Shown: piece by piece, positions 47,540 through 56,683 of the stretch
How positions within the stretch are numbered: position 1 is the first letter of the stretch
How the letters are laid out: each line of letters begins with the position of its first letter
From: Psychrobacter glaciei
Lineage (GTDB): Bacteria; Pseudomonadota; Gammaproteobacteria; Pseudomonadales; Moraxellaceae
Assembly (NCBI RefSeq): GCF_014652895.1
Contig: NZ_BMZR01000001.1
Span: forward strand, 620,001-684,000
DNA length: 64,000 nt
Reading direction: 5' to 3'
The notes under the pieces: model-generated
What the model was told of the DNA's origin: nothing
The model's database searches: none
Seen by the model: only the letters and a program-made list of their open reading frames with translations
Made by a program: the position numbers and the translations under genes

Positions 47540-49183
47540 ATGGGAAGCAAAAATACTAGCGATGCTACCAATGACACTGGTGAAGACATTCATACCGAAG
47601 TATCTAATAAAAAAAGCGGCGCCGCGCCAAATCCTGAACATACGGAAGACAAAAACAAAAAAGAAAAAATCGAACAAACACATGAGCAAGTCACCGACGA
47701 CATCATGCACCACCCTGACTTGGTCAATCCGCTAGACGATACCCGTATTGATGTAAAGTCAGGATTTACTAGAGACTCTGAGCGTATCAAGGGCGACAAG
47801 CATCAGTTTGAATATGATGCGGTGGTGTTGGGCGCGGGTCCCGCTGGTGAAGCGGCCGCCATGAAGCTTGCTAAATCAGGCAAGAAAGTCGTGGTTATCG
47901 ATCCGCGTGAGCAAGTCGGGGGCAACTCTACTCATGTCGGCACGATTCCGAGTAAAGCGTTACGCCAATCAGTATTTAACTTGATTAACTTTCGCCGTGA
48001 TCCTATGTTTACCAAGGCGATGGAGTATCACCAAGTACCACTAAACAAGGTGCTTGCGAATGCTCGTAAAGTGATACGCAATCAAGTTAGCACCCATACT
48101 CGCTTTTATGAGCGCAATCAGATTGAAGTGATTCATGGCTGGGCAAGCTTTACCGATGCGCATACCATTCGTGTTGAGCTTGATGAAAATGTCTTTGAAA
48201 CCGTTACCTTTAACAAAGCCATCATCACTGTTGGTAGCCGCCCTTATCGTCCTGAGATTTTAGATTTCAATCATCCGCGCGTTTTTGATTCGGATAAAAT
48301 CCTGCAAATGGATTATGTGGTCAAAAAAATCATCATTTATGGTGCTGGGGTGATTGGCTGCGAGTACGCCTCTATCTTTACCGGTCTGGGCTACAAAGTC
48401 GACTTGATCAACAATCAGGGCAAGCTGCTCAGCTACTTAGATAGTGAAATCAGTGATGCGCTAGCGCATGATTTTAGACAATTTGGCGTCCTTATCCGCA
48501 ATAACGAAGAGATTGATCATCTTGAGACTCACGATGACTGTGTGATTTTGCACTTAAAGAGTGGTAAAAAAATCAAGTCTGATGCGATTCTTTGGTCTAA
48601 CGGTCGCTCAGGTAATACGGAAGGCTTAAACTTGGAGGCTATCGGCTTAGAAGCCAATAGTCGTGGTCAGCTAAAAGTGGATGATACCTACCGTACTGAT
48701 ATCGAAAATATCTATGCAGCTGGCGATGTGATTGGCTGGCCATCTCTGGCTTCTGCTGCTTATGACCAAGGTCGCTGTGCGGCAGCCTTTATGGTTGGTG
48801 ATAGCGACGCAGAGCCAGTTTCGAGCGTTCCTACTGGTATTTATACCATTCCAGAAATCTCCAGTATCGGTAAGACCGAGCAGGAGCTAACGGATGAGCA
48901 AGTACCTTATGAAGTCGGACAAGCCTTCTTTAAGCATCTCGCTCGCGCCCAGATCATCGGTGAGCGTACAGGGGTATTAAAGATATTATTCCACCGTGAG
49001 ACCCTTGAGATATTGGGGATTCATTGCTACGGCAACCATGCCTCAGAGATTATCCATATTGGACAAGCGGTCATGAAGTGTAACAATACGCTTGAGTACT
49101 TCGTAAATACGACCTTTAATTATCCAACGATGGCAGAAGCCTATCGCGTCGCGGCGCTAAATGGTCTTAACCGCGTATTTTAA
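47540..49183 (+). CDS. sthA: Soluble pyridine nucleotide transhydrogenase with N-terminal extension
   Basis: 547 residues, about 80 more than E. coli SthA. The extra ~88 residues are hydrophilic and charged (e.g. [15 protein letters not shown]). The FAD motif [20 protein letters not shown] starts at about residue 94, followed by [19 protein letters not shown]. In relatives the position of Ser130 is a Cys (GGxCTHxGTIPSK), and the second redox Cys of disulfide reductases is already Thr in SthA; here both are gone. The NAD domain has [16 protein letters not shown]. The enzyme balances NADPH and NAD+. GAGGACACA precedes the ATG at 47540. Confidence 0.93.
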   Translation: MGSKNTSDATNDTGEDIHTEVSNKKSGAAPNPEHTEDKNKKEKIEQTHEQVTDDIMHHPDLVNPLDDTRIDVKSGFTRDSERIKGDKHQFEYDAVVLGAGPAGEAAAMKLAKSGKKVVVIDPREQVGGNSTHVGTIPSKALRQSVFNLINFRRDPMFTKAMEYHQVPLNKVLANARKVIRNQVSTHTRFYERNQIEVIHGWASFTDAHTIRVELDENVFETVTFNKAIITVGSRPYRPEILDFNHPRVFDSDKILQMDYVVKKIIIYGAGVIGCEYASIFTGLGYKVDLINNQGKLLSYLDSEISDALAHDFRQFGVLIRNNEEIDHLETHDDCVILHLKSGKKIKSDAILWSNGRSGNTEGLNLEAIGLEANSRGQLKVDDTYRTDIENIYAAGDVIGWPSLASAAYDQGRCAAAFMVGDSDAEPVSSVPTGIYTIPEISSIGKTEQELTDEQVPYEVGQAFFKHLARAQIIGERTGVLKILFHRETLEILGIHCYGNHASEIIHIGQAVMKCNNTLEYFVNTTFNYPTMAEAYRVAALNGLNRVF

Positions 49184-49210
49184 ACGGTTGTAAATATTGA
49201 AATAATAATA

Positions 49211-49247
49211 AAAAAGCGCCTAACGATATCGTTAGGCGCTTTTTTTA
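49211..49247. terminator. Bidirectional terminator after sthA
   Basis: AAAAAGCGCCTAACGAT pairs perfectly with ATCGTTAGGCGCTTTTT. It serves sthA (+) and perhaps the convergent MltF-like gene (-). Confidence 0.95.
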
Positions 49248-49369
49248 TTGTGTATTCCATCCTAAAATGAATTCACCAAAAAGGTTTTTTTAACTCTGTT
49301 TTAGAACGAGACTCACACAATAAGGCTGACAAAACGAGACTAAAAAACAATCACTTAAAAGGCAATTAC

Positions 49370-50578
49370 TTAAACAGTCTGAGTTTTAATAGTCTCAAGA
49401 TAGCTTCTGATATTGCTAACGTAGTGCATCGCTTGCCCATAACGGCTGTTGGACGCTCTATTTTCAGCAAGGTAAGCATAGATATTTGCCCAGCTTTTGT
49501 CATCAATACCCTGAGCTCTCAGTTTACGTTGAATGCTTTTTACCGCATTCGGACCCATATTATAGCCAGCAAGGGCAAACCAAATACGGTCAGTTTTGGG
49601 TACATCGGCAAAGTCTGACTTCATTTGCTCTAAGTAACGTGCGCCACCACCAATGCTTTGATAAGGGTCGACGCGATCTGAGACGCCCATGGCTTTTGCT
49701 GTATTGTTGGTCAGCATCATGAGCCCGCGTACACCTGTTGGCGATACCGCATTGGCGTCCAGATGTGACTCTTGGTAACCCATCGCCACCAGCAACTCCC
49801 AGTCGTGATTGTAGTTGCGCGCTTGCTCTTCAAACGAGGATTGATAATCAGGCAGTTTTTCCGTAAGCGTTCTTTGGAAGTGATCCTGACTATAAGCATC
49901 TTTTAGCAAGTTCTGATTATAAAAAGCCGCTAGCTTTTGGGTGTTTTCAAGCTTGATACTGTCGCATAAAAAGTAACTGGCTTTTTGCGATAGCGGATCA
50001 TTGGCTGAATTGAAAGTCCAGCTGACCTTGGGATGTAAACCGTTTTTGGTCAAGCTGGCATCATAACCGCAGCTAACATTGACAGAAGACAAATTTAGCT
50101 GGCTTTTGAGTTGGGTGCTGGCTGTCGTCAACGCCATATCAGCATTACCTGATTTCACCGCTCTGAGAGCAGCTTTTTCACTGGCATAGGCTTTTAGATT
50201 GACATCTACGCCCAGCTCATCAGCATAGGTACGTACCAGATCATAACCGAAGCCGTGCTGAAAACCATCCGTCGCAAAATAAGTGCTATCTCCAGGGACA
50301 GCGGCGATGGTCAAGGTATTCTCCAGCATGACATGATCATAAGTTGGCACTTGTGAATCCATGGTAGTAAAACTCTCAGCTGGTAAAGAGAGCAGGGCAA
50401 TACTAGAAACTTGTGCCAGTTTTTTGGTTCTGGCAAAACGACTTGAAGTAACAGGGTTAACGGATGTAACGAGGTTACTTTTAGTGTTCAGTAGGCGTTT
50501 AGATGGACGCAGTAAATATGAGATACGGCGTTTGGCCCCTTGCGCAGATACTTTTACACGATAAGTAATACGCTGCAT
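49370..50578 (-). CDS. MltF-like lytic transglycosylase with solute-binding domain
   Basis: 402 residues. The middle is a short solute-binding-like domain (LTIAAVPGDSTYFATDGFQH, GYDLVRTYADELGVDVNLKA). The C-terminal SLT domain has the catalytic Glu in VAMGYQESHLDANAVSPTG and the GLMMLT and LAGYNMGPNAVK motifs. MltF cleaves peptidoglycan between MurNAc and GlcNAc. It differs from E. coli MltF in having a 50-residue basic N-terminus (many Arg/Lys/Ser) before a weak hydrophobic segment (AQVSSIALLSLPA), so the export signal is unclear. AGGAGACATCC supports the start. It is monocistronic. Confidence 0.85.
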   Translation of the reverse strand: MQRITYRVKVSAQGAKRRISYLLRPSKRLLNTKSNLVTSVNPVTSSRFARTKKLAQVSSIALLSLPAESFTTMDSQVPTYDHVMLENTLTIAAVPGDSTYFATDGFQHGFGYDLVRTYADELGVDVNLKAYASEKAALRAVKSGNADMALTTASTQLKSQLNLSSVNVSCGYDASLTKNGLHPKVSWTFNSANDPLSQKASYFLCDSIKLENTQKLAAFYNQNLLKDAYSQDHFQRTLTEKLPDYQSSFEEQARNYNHDWELLVAMGYQESHLDANAVSPTGVRGLMMLTNNTAKAMGVSDRVDPYQSIGGGARYLEQMKSDFADVPKTDRIWFALAGYNMGPNAVKSIQRKLRAQGIDDKSWANIYAYLAENRASNSRYGQAMHYVSNIRSYLETIKTQTV

Positions 50579-51018
50579 GGATGTCTCCTAGTTTTAGCCA
50601 TCCTTCTTACCGCAAAAACACGTACGAATATATGACCATAATATTGACATATATCGATATCGCATCTTAAATAAAGTCGCACCTTTTCATAGGAAAAATG
50701 CCACTCTATCTTGTTTGACTATAGCGCCACTAGCGTACTCTCTCTAAGAGTTAGTGGGGTAGTTTGTCGTCAGCCAGCTATCGGTGCGTCATCAAAGCGT
50801 TCTAAAATAATGTTTTTATATTAATTTTAAAAACTGGACGCACAACGACACGAAGGATATAAATCAGATGATTCCTTCATCGATAACTAAATATGGCTAG
50901 TGGCCAAACAACTATATGTCAAACACAGGTAAGGTCATGATTAAGTCATTGAGACAAAGACATCGTGCAAAATCTTGATGTAATCATTTGCTAATTAAGC
51001 AAATACATTCATCTGTTT
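50579..51018. other. Intergenic region without recognised features
   Basis: 440 bp upstream of the MltF-like gene; AT-rich. GACTATAGCGCCACTAG at about 50719 resembles the TATAGT-ended repeats, but no partner end was found. No gene was seen. Confidence 0.5.
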
Positions 51019-51228
51019 TTACGATGCTAACTTTAATGGCTGGCTATACCTTGACTCACTAGTAATAGGATAGCTGGCTGCTAAAGTTTTTTGTCCAGCA
51101 ATAAGGGTAAGTAAAATAACCAAGCTTGATAGTTTGTGTCGCTTTTTATCAAACAGGTGATTTAATACCATCATCGCGACACTAAAAATAAAAAAATACC
51201 ATGTTGCTAAAATATATAGTGCAAACAT
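51019..51228 (-). CDS. Small putative membrane protein
   Basis: 69 residues: a first hydrophobic segment (MFALYILATWYFFIFSVAMM) and a second one (LSSLVILLTLIAGQ), separated by a basic loop. No ribosome site is evident, and the reading frame could be chance in AT-rich DNA. It is listed only because the hydrophobic pattern is consistent with a small membrane protein. Confidence 0.3.
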   Translation of the reverse strand: MFALYILATWYFFIFSVAMMVLNHLFDKKRHKLSSLVILLTLIAGQKTLAASYPITSESRYSQPLKLAS

Positions 51229-51588
51229 AGTATTTCAATGGATAGCAGTTTAAAGCCTTATCACTTATAGCATGATAAAGTCTTAAATGACTACCAGCAT
51301 TATTTTAGTGCCATAACCGGAAGCTGTAATAAATGGGAAGTTTCATGACAAAACGTTCTTTCTTCAAGTACTAATATGCGGTTATATAATGGATTATTCA
51401 AGTTAAGTTAAGAAAAGAGCGATAAAACTTAATAATTGGACTATAGACGGTAAGAAATGCCCTCATTATTGCTACGTTGGTTAAAACTTGATTAACCTAC
51501 TTAATATTATGGGCTTTCTTACACTATATGTTTCAGTTACTACTGAGGTGGTTTTATAACGGCTGAATTTAATGACTAACTCTAATTA
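51229..51588. other. Intergenic region without recognised features
   Basis: 360 bp of AT-rich sequence downstream of the Nif3-like gene. I see no coding sequence, no clear terminator and no repeat. Confidence 0.5.
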
Positions 51589-52410
51589 CTAAGCTGGGTT
51601 ATCGATGTCAATAAAAGTCACTGGCAAACCAAATTTCTGAGCAACTATCTCACCTAGCGCTTGAATGCCGCCACGTTCGGTTGCATGATGACCACAGGCA
51701 AAGTAATCAATACCAAGCTCGCGCGCGATATGCGTGGTACGTTCTGATATCTCACCAGAGATAAACGCATCGCAGCCCATCGTGGCAGCTTGTTCAATCA
51801 TATCTTGCGCGCCGCCCGTACAAATACCGACACGTTTGATAGGCCTATTATTCTCTGCATCTTTACTAGAATTATACTCGGCGGCGATATGTAGCGGTGT
51901 ACGCCCTAATGCTTGCGTAATTGTTGCAATGAGACTATCCGCGCTTTGCGGTGTGCAAGTGGCGATGTTGCCAACAGGATGTGACTCAGCAGGATAGAGC
52001 GCACCAGTAATCGTCATATCTAACATGTCAGCGAGTCTTGCATTATTACCAGTGATCGGATGCGCATCAAGGGGCAAATGATAGCCAATCATAGAGATAC
52101 CGTGCTGCATCAATTTACGGATACGTCGACCTTTCATACCAGTGAGAGGGGCAGGTTCGCCTTTCCAAAAATAACCATGATGTACCATGATGGCATCGGC
52201 ATTGTCAGCGATGGCAGCGTCAATCAAGGCCTCACAAGCCGTTACACCGGTTACGATACGCTGGATCGGACGTCCACCATCGACTTGTAGGCCATTTGGC
52301 GCATAGTCTTTAAACACACTAGCGGATAAGTAGTCGTCACAGAACTGTGTCAATGTCTGGACGCTGATGTTTTGATTATTCGATTCAGCTGTCGTATGAT
52401 TTGCAGTCAT
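51589..52410 (-). CDS. Nif3-like dinuclear metal center protein (YbgI-type)
   Basis: 273 residues. Metal ligands are visible in AIMVHHGYFWKGE, GYHLPLDAHPITGNNARLA and ACGHHATERGGIQALGEIV. YbgI/Nif3 proteins form a toroidal hexamer and are annotated as GTP cyclohydrolase I type 2-like, though the reaction is uncertain. The start MTANHT has GATAGGAAAACATA upstream; the first 18 residues are poorly conserved. It is divergent from the DegS/AlgW-like gene, a neighbour pair I recall from Pseudomonas relatives. Confidence 0.92.
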   Translation of the reverse strand: MTANHTTAESNNQNISVQTLTQFCDDYLSASVFKDYAPNGLQVDGGRPIQRIVTGVTACEALIDAAIADNADAIMVHHGYFWKGEPAPLTGMKGRRIRKLMQHGISMIGYHLPLDAHPITGNNARLADMLDMTITGALYPAESHPVGNIATCTPQSADSLIATITQALGRTPLHIAAEYNSSKDAENNRPIKRVGICTGGAQDMIEQAATMGCDAFISGEISERTTHIARELGIDYFACGHHATERGGIQALGEIVAQKFGLPVTFIDIDNPA

Positions 52411-52744
52411 TATGTTTTCCTATCGTTAATGAAATATGTGCAGTAAAGTGCAGTCGATCAAGCGAGCAAAAATTATGAGTTATTTGTAAGGGCTGTTTTT
52501 AGTTTAATTCTTTATCAGAGTTATTTTAACATGCTGGTGTAAGCAAACAGATAAGCTGGATAACTGAAATGGTACACGATACGTTACTATTTAACAGTAT
52601 TGCGGTTATAATTTATACATGTGAGTCTGCCTAGCTGATGGAGCAATTGATCACACGATTAATGGGTCAATAGCAGCCCAGTAGTTACCATTGGCTCACT
52701 TCGTTTTTCACTGTCTGTGTGCATTAAATTTATAGAGGTTTTAT
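52411..52744. other. Divergent control region of the Nif3-like and DegS-like genes
   Basis: 334 bp. A candidate plus-strand promoter is TTACTA (52584-52589) and TATAAT (52607-52612) with a 17-base spacer, leaving a leader of about 125 bases before the protease start. Nothing else was recognised. Confidence 0.4.
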
Positions 52745-54085
52745 ATGTCGTCATCCCGGAACACCAATAACAAGGCGTCTTTATTAAAATGGTTACCTTG
52801 GGTCTTATTGCTGCTAGTGTTGGCAGCGTTTATCTGGTTGTTCACGAGTATGAAGTCGACGTCGGAGGCCACGTGGGAGCCACCAAGAACCCCACCTGCG
52901 GAGCAGCAAGCGTCAGAACCAGTTGCAGATACGCCAGCACCTATCTCTTCCTATCATAATGCGGTTGCCCGTGCCTCGCAATCCGTGGTCAATATCTATA
53001 CTACCCAGACGATGGCAGAGCATCCGTATATGGATGATCCTATCCTGCGCCGGTTCTTTGAAGATCATAGTGGGCCTTCCCAAGACCAAGGGTCAACCAA
53101 CTTAGGTTCAGGCGTGATCGTATCAGAAGATGGTTATATCGTGACCAATGCTCATGTGATCGAAAAGGCAGATGAGATCACAGTCGCGTTTAACGATGGT
53201 CGTAAGAGCCGTGCCAGAGTCATCGGTACCGACCCTGATAGCGATTTGGCAGTGATCAAGGTCGATATGACAGGATTGACCCCACTTGGCTTCCGCGAAA
53301 ATCCTATTCGCGTGGGTGATTTGGCACTGGCGATTGGTAATCCGTTTGGTGTCGGTCAGACCGTGACCCAAGGTATTATCTCAGCGACTGGACGTACGGG
53401 TCTGGGTGTCAATAAGTTCGAAGATTTTATCCAGACTGATGCCGCGATCAATCCAGGTAACTCAGGCGGTGCGCTGGTCGATGCTCGCGGCGAGTTAGTG
53501 GGTATCAATACGGTTATATTCTCGCGCTCTGGTGGCTCGATGGGCATTGGTTTTGCCATTCCAACAGCGCTGGTTGAGCAAGTAATGAATGCTTTGATTA
53601 AAGATGGCAAGGTCAGTCGCGGCTGGCTAGGTATCGAGATCCAATCACAGCTACGTGATCCAACGCAGCTTGAGACCTCAACAGGCGTAGAAGTGCTAAA
53701 CGTCATCGATCAAAGTCCAGCGGCGAAGAGTGGTCTACGTGTCGGCGATATCGTCCTGACAATCGACGGTGTGGAAATGACAGATGCCAATACTTTGATT
53801 CAGTACGTTGCTCGCAAAGCGCCAGATACTGAGCTTGATGCACAGATACTACGCCAAGGTAAAAATGCCCAAGTAAAAATAATGCTAGAAGAGCGCCCAG
53901 CACAAGAACCTGTCGAACGTCCTGTCGTCCTACAAGAGGGAAGCATAGGCGGAATGGAAGAGGGCGAGATGCCCGAGCGAAGCATTCAGAACGATGAAGA
54001 AGCGCCCATGATGTCAAAGGCTGAGCGTGATCGTATGCGTGAAGAGCTGATGAAGCTGTTTGAACAAGACACCGCAGCACAGTAA
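52745..54085 (+). CDS. Membrane-anchored trypsin-like serine protease, DegS/AlgW-like
   Basis: 446 residues. A single membrane anchor lies at about 15-35 (KWLPWVLLLLVLAAFIWLF), followed by a Pro-rich linker. The protease domain has His in IVTNAHVIEKAD, Asp in DPDSDLAVIKVD and Ser in INPGNSGGALVDARGE. One PDZ domain follows (GWLGIEIQSQL, VLNVIDQSPAAKSGLRVGDI). One PDZ plus an anchor indicates DegS/AlgW, which cut the anti-sigma factor RseA/MucA, rather than DegP. An unusual ~70-residue acidic C-terminal tail (RMREELMKLFEQD at the end) extends beyond the PDZ domain. The ATG follows TAGAGGTTTTAT. Confidence 0.92.
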   Translation: MSSSRNTNNKASLLKWLPWVLLLLVLAAFIWLFTSMKSTSEATWEPPRTPPAEQQASEPVADTPAPISSYHNAVARASQSVVNIYTTQTMAEHPYMDDPILRRFFEDHSGPSQDQGSTNLGSGVIVSEDGYIVTNAHVIEKADEITVAFNDGRKSRARVIGTDPDSDLAVIKVDMTGLTPLGFRENPIRVGDLALAIGNPFGVGQTVTQGIISATGRTGLGVNKFEDFIQTDAAINPGNSGGALVDARGELVGINTVIFSRSGGSMGIGFAIPTALVEQVMNALIKDGKVSRGWLGIEIQSQLRDPTQLETSTGVEVLNVIDQSPAAKSGLRVGDIVLTIDGVEMTDANTLIQYVARKAPDTELDAQILRQGKNAQVKIMLEERPAQEPVERPVVLQEGSIGGMEEGEMPERSIQNDEEAPMMSKAERDRMREELMKLFEQDTAAQ

Positions 54086-54152
54086 TTTGTCATAACCATG
54101 TGCTGATTCATAATGTGTTTATGAGACAGCATATTCATTTAGCTAATAGACT

Positions 54153-54191
54153 AAAAAAGCGCGCTATCTTATATAGATAGCGCACTTTTTT
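54153..54191. terminator. Bidirectional terminator after the DegS-like gene
   Basis: GCGCTATCT pairs with AGATAGCGC around TATAT, with runs of A before and T after. The convergent ferredoxin gene ends at 54206. Confidence 0.93.
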
Positions 54192-54205
54192 TGTGCTTAC
54201 TTTCT

Positions 54206-54472
54206 CTACTTTACGATAGGCTCATGATTGATATGGATAACGCCTTGCACACGGCAACAGCAGGGCAGTATCTCATCCTCGTCAATCATCGCGAGTGGCT
54301 CAAATGGATAGTCGACCGTATGTGAGCTGGCGATACGTTTGACTCGGCAACTCCCACAATAGCCCTCGCGGCATTGATAATTAACCTCATGTCCGGTGCG
54401 CAGCAGTCCATCGAGCAGACTCTCATCGTCATGCAAGTAAAACTGCTGCTTACTGGTCATTACCCACGTCAT
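54206..54472 (-). CDS. 2Fe-2S ferredoxin (YfaE-like, RNR cofactor maintenance)
   Basis: 88 residues. The plant-type [2Fe-2S] motif is seen as C-x4-C-x2-C in YQCREGYCGSCRVKR plus a distal Cys cluster in LPCCCRVQGVI. Its size and position 156 bp downstream of nrdB match YfaE, which delivers electrons to keep the diferric-tyrosyl cofactor of NrdB active. AGGATGAATT precedes ATG 54472. Confidence 0.9.
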   Translation of the reverse strand: MTWVMTSKQQFYLHDDESLLDGLLRTGHEVNYQCREGYCGSCRVKRIASSHTVDYPFEPLAMIDEDEILPCCCRVQGVIHINHEPIVK

Positions 54473-54533
54473 AATTCATCCTATTTGGATTTGACTATCT
54501 TGTATCTTGCTGCTATATCCTACAGCCATCGAA

Positions 54534-54601
54534 GCGTAAAATACTATTAATGCCTAAAGTACTGTTGACGCCTAAAACACTATTAAAGCGTAAAACTATT
54601 A
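54534..54601. repeat. Tandem 18-bp repeat between nrdB and the ferredoxin gene
   Basis: Units GCGTAAAATACTATTAAT, GCCTAAAGTACTGTTGAC and GCCTAAAACACTATTAAA, then a partial GCGTAAAACTATTA. The 10-bp ACAGCTCAAA occurs twice just after. It is non-coding. Confidence 0.85.
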
Positions 54602-54628
54602 CAGCTCAAATTTTACAGCTCAAAGCTC

Positions 54629-55762
54629 TTATAATTCAAAGTCATCAAAGTCGCTGTCTGATAAGTCTGAGTCAATCTGACCAACCAAGTAAGAGCTGAT
54701 TTCAGTCTCTTGCGGTGCTACTTGCACATTATCAGACGACAACCAAGTATTGATCCATGGAATCGGGTTTGATTTAGAGTTCGGGAACACGGCTGGCAAG
54801 CCAACCGCTTCCATACGCAAGTTGGTGATGAATTCAATATACTGGCACAGAATGTCTTTATTCAGACCAATCATCGAGCCATCTTTAAACAGATAACCTG
54901 CCCATTCTTTTTCTTGCTCGGCAGCCTTGCGGAAGATCTCGATGCTTTCTTCATAACACTCTGCGGCAATCTCGACCATCTCAGGATCGTCACGACCATT
55001 GCGCATGAGGTTAAGCATATGCTGCGTACCCGTCAAATGCAGCGCTTCATCACGCGCGATCAGCTTGATGATTTTAGCATTACCTTCCATCAGCTTACGC
55101 TCGGCAAAGGCAAACGAGCAGGCAAATGACACATAGAAGCGAATGGCTTCTAAGACGTTGACCGCGACGATACACAGATACATCTGCTTTTTTAGTGATC
55201 TTAAATCGACAGTCACTTCCTCGCCATTGACGTTGTGCGTACCAGCGCCATACAAGCTATATAGCTGCGAGTTACGGTACAGATCATCGTAATATTGGGC
55301 AATATCAGAGGCACGCTCTAAGATGTGCTCGTTTTTCATAATGTCATCAAAGATAATATTTGGATCATTGACGATATTACGAATGATATGGGTGTAGCTG
55401 CGTGAGTGAATGGTCTCAGAGAATGACCATGTTTCAATCCAAGTCTCTAGCTCAGGGATAGACACGAGCGGCAATAGCACCACGTTTGGGCTACGACCTT
55501 GGATAGAGTCGAGTAGGGTCTGGTATTTGAGGTTACTCAAAAATATATGCTGCTCATGCGAGGACAGGTTGCCAAAGTCCATACGGTCTTTTGACACATC
55601 GACTTCTTCTGGACGCCAAAAGAACGACAGTTGCTTTTCGATTAGTTGCTCAAAGATAGGGTGCTTTTGTTGGTCATAGCGCGCTACGTTGACTGGATTA
55701 CCAAAGAACATCGGCTCTTTTAGCGCATTGTTTGGTGTCTGTGAAAAAATCGAGTAGGTCAT
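54629..55762 (-). CDS. nrdB: Class Ia ribonucleoside-diphosphate reductase beta subunit
   Basis: 377 residues. The R2 core is clear: [40 protein letters not shown] and [20 protein letters not shown], which hold the iron ligands, and the C-terminal [10 protein letters not shown] tail that docks on NrdA. It houses the diferric-tyrosyl radical. AAGGCAGTCTC precedes the ATG. It is separated from nrdA by an insert of several small unknown genes; 67 bp separate it from the gene upstream. Confidence 0.97.
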   Translation of the reverse strand: MTYSIFSQTPNNALKEPMFFGNPVNVARYDQQKHPIFEQLIEKQLSFFWRPEEVDVSKDRMDFGNLSSHEQHIFLSNLKYQTLLDSIQGRSPNVVLLPLVSIPELETWIETWSFSETIHSRSYTHIIRNIVNDPNIIFDDIMKNEHILERASDIAQYYDDLYRNSQLYSLYGAGTHNVNGEEVTVDLRSLKKQMYLCIVAVNVLEAIRFYVSFACSFAFAERKLMEGNAKIIKLIARDEALHLTGTQHMLNLMRNGRDDPEMVEIAAECYEESIEIFRKAAEQEKEWAGYLFKDGSMIGLNKDILCQYIEFITNLRMEAVGLPAVFPNSKSNPIPWINTWLSSDNVQVAPQETEISSYLVGQIDSDLSDSDFDDFEL

Positions 55763-55829
55763 GAGACTGCCTTTATAATTGATACGGTTATTGATTTATA
55801 TAGTTGTGACTGGCTTTCATTCGATTGTA

Positions 55830-56198
55830 TTACAAGTTTTCTAACGATATCTGTGAGGACTCTTGTCCATCGTTCATATAGGCTTTGAATATCTCGCTCA
55901 GCTCACTATCATCTAGTGCTTCTAATTCATCAAGTGCGCTTTTACGTAGGGTACTCACATCAGACTCTTCTGCTGTTTTTAAGTCTTTTTTAGTGGCTCT
56001 TAATGCTGGTTTTTTGGCTGCTTTTGCCACGGTTTTTTTGGTAACGGTTGCCTTTGGTGCGACGTTTACACCTAACTGCTGACGCACCTCTGCAATATCA
56101 ACCTCGACTTGTACGATATGCGAGCCACCATCGTTTAGGTCTGAAAATACGTTTGGGATAAACAAACCACCGTCTTTGATGATTGCGGTATATTGCAC
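55830..56198 (-). CDS. Hypothetical protein with Lys/Ala-rich middle
   Basis: 122 residues from a GTG at 56198, which has a strong GGAGG four bases upstream. The N-terminus is a small beta-like module (MQYTAIIKDGGLFIPNVFSD), the middle is Lys/Ala/Thr-rich (VTKKTVAKAAKKPALRATKK), and the C-terminus is acidic and helical (DELEALDDSELSEIFKAYMN). The first part faintly resembles antitoxin-type DNA-binding modules, but no toxin partner is obvious. It lies directly upstream of nrdB and may share its transcript. Function unknown. Confidence 0.65.
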   Translation of the reverse strand: MQYTAIIKDGGLFIPNVFSDLNDGGSHIVQVEVDIAEVRQQLGVNVAPKATVTKKTVAKAAKKPALRATKKDLKTAEESDVSTLRKSALDELEALDDSELSEIFKAYMNDGQESSQISLENL

Positions 56199-56259
56199 AT
56201 GACCTCCGTCGTTTTATTCTGTCTGTATGTTTTGATTATATCGGTAAAGCCAAAGTATT

Positions 56260-56625
56260 TTAATTAATAAGCCAGCCATTATTATTCGCGATATTTTCAA
56301 TTAATCCGAGATGTGCACAATCAGCATGTTTCTCGAAATATTGACCGATATCCATTCTAATTTCGCTAATCAAGCCTTTAATCTGTTGCCAATTTAAATA
56401 GCTGATAAAGTCTTCGGGCTTACTGTTATTTATGTCGAATGACTCTTTAAATAGCATCGGCGGATGGTAGCGTTTGCAATCATCTGGCGACTCACCAACG
56501 ACTTCCATAAATATACAATAACTTCTATCGTCATCTGCGGTGAATCTTAATTCAAGCGAGCCACCATCACGGTAAATTATTGCACTAGCTGAGCTTTTAT
56601 AGCTAATTGATAAAGGTGGCTGCAT
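56260..56625 (-). CDS. Hypothetical protein
   Basis: 121 residues, soluble, not recognised. The N-terminal half is beta-rich (SASAIIYRDGGSLELRFTAD, YCIFMEVVGESPDDC) and the C-terminal half helical (WQQIKGLISEIRMDIGQYFE). It is AT-rich. It belongs to the accessory block between nrdB and nrdA. An immunity-protein-like role is conceivable from its size and acidity, but nothing shows it. Confidence 0.6.
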   Translation of the reverse strand: MQPPLSISYKSSASAIIYRDGGSLELRFTADDDRSYCIFMEVVGESPDDCKRYHPPMLFKESFDINNSKPEDFISYLNWQQIKGLISEIRMDIGQYFEKHADCAHLGLIENIANNNGWLIN

Positions 56626-56683
56626 TTTTATCCAATCTACTTGAAAATTTATATATCATCAGTGCGCTGGGCGCACCCTACGA

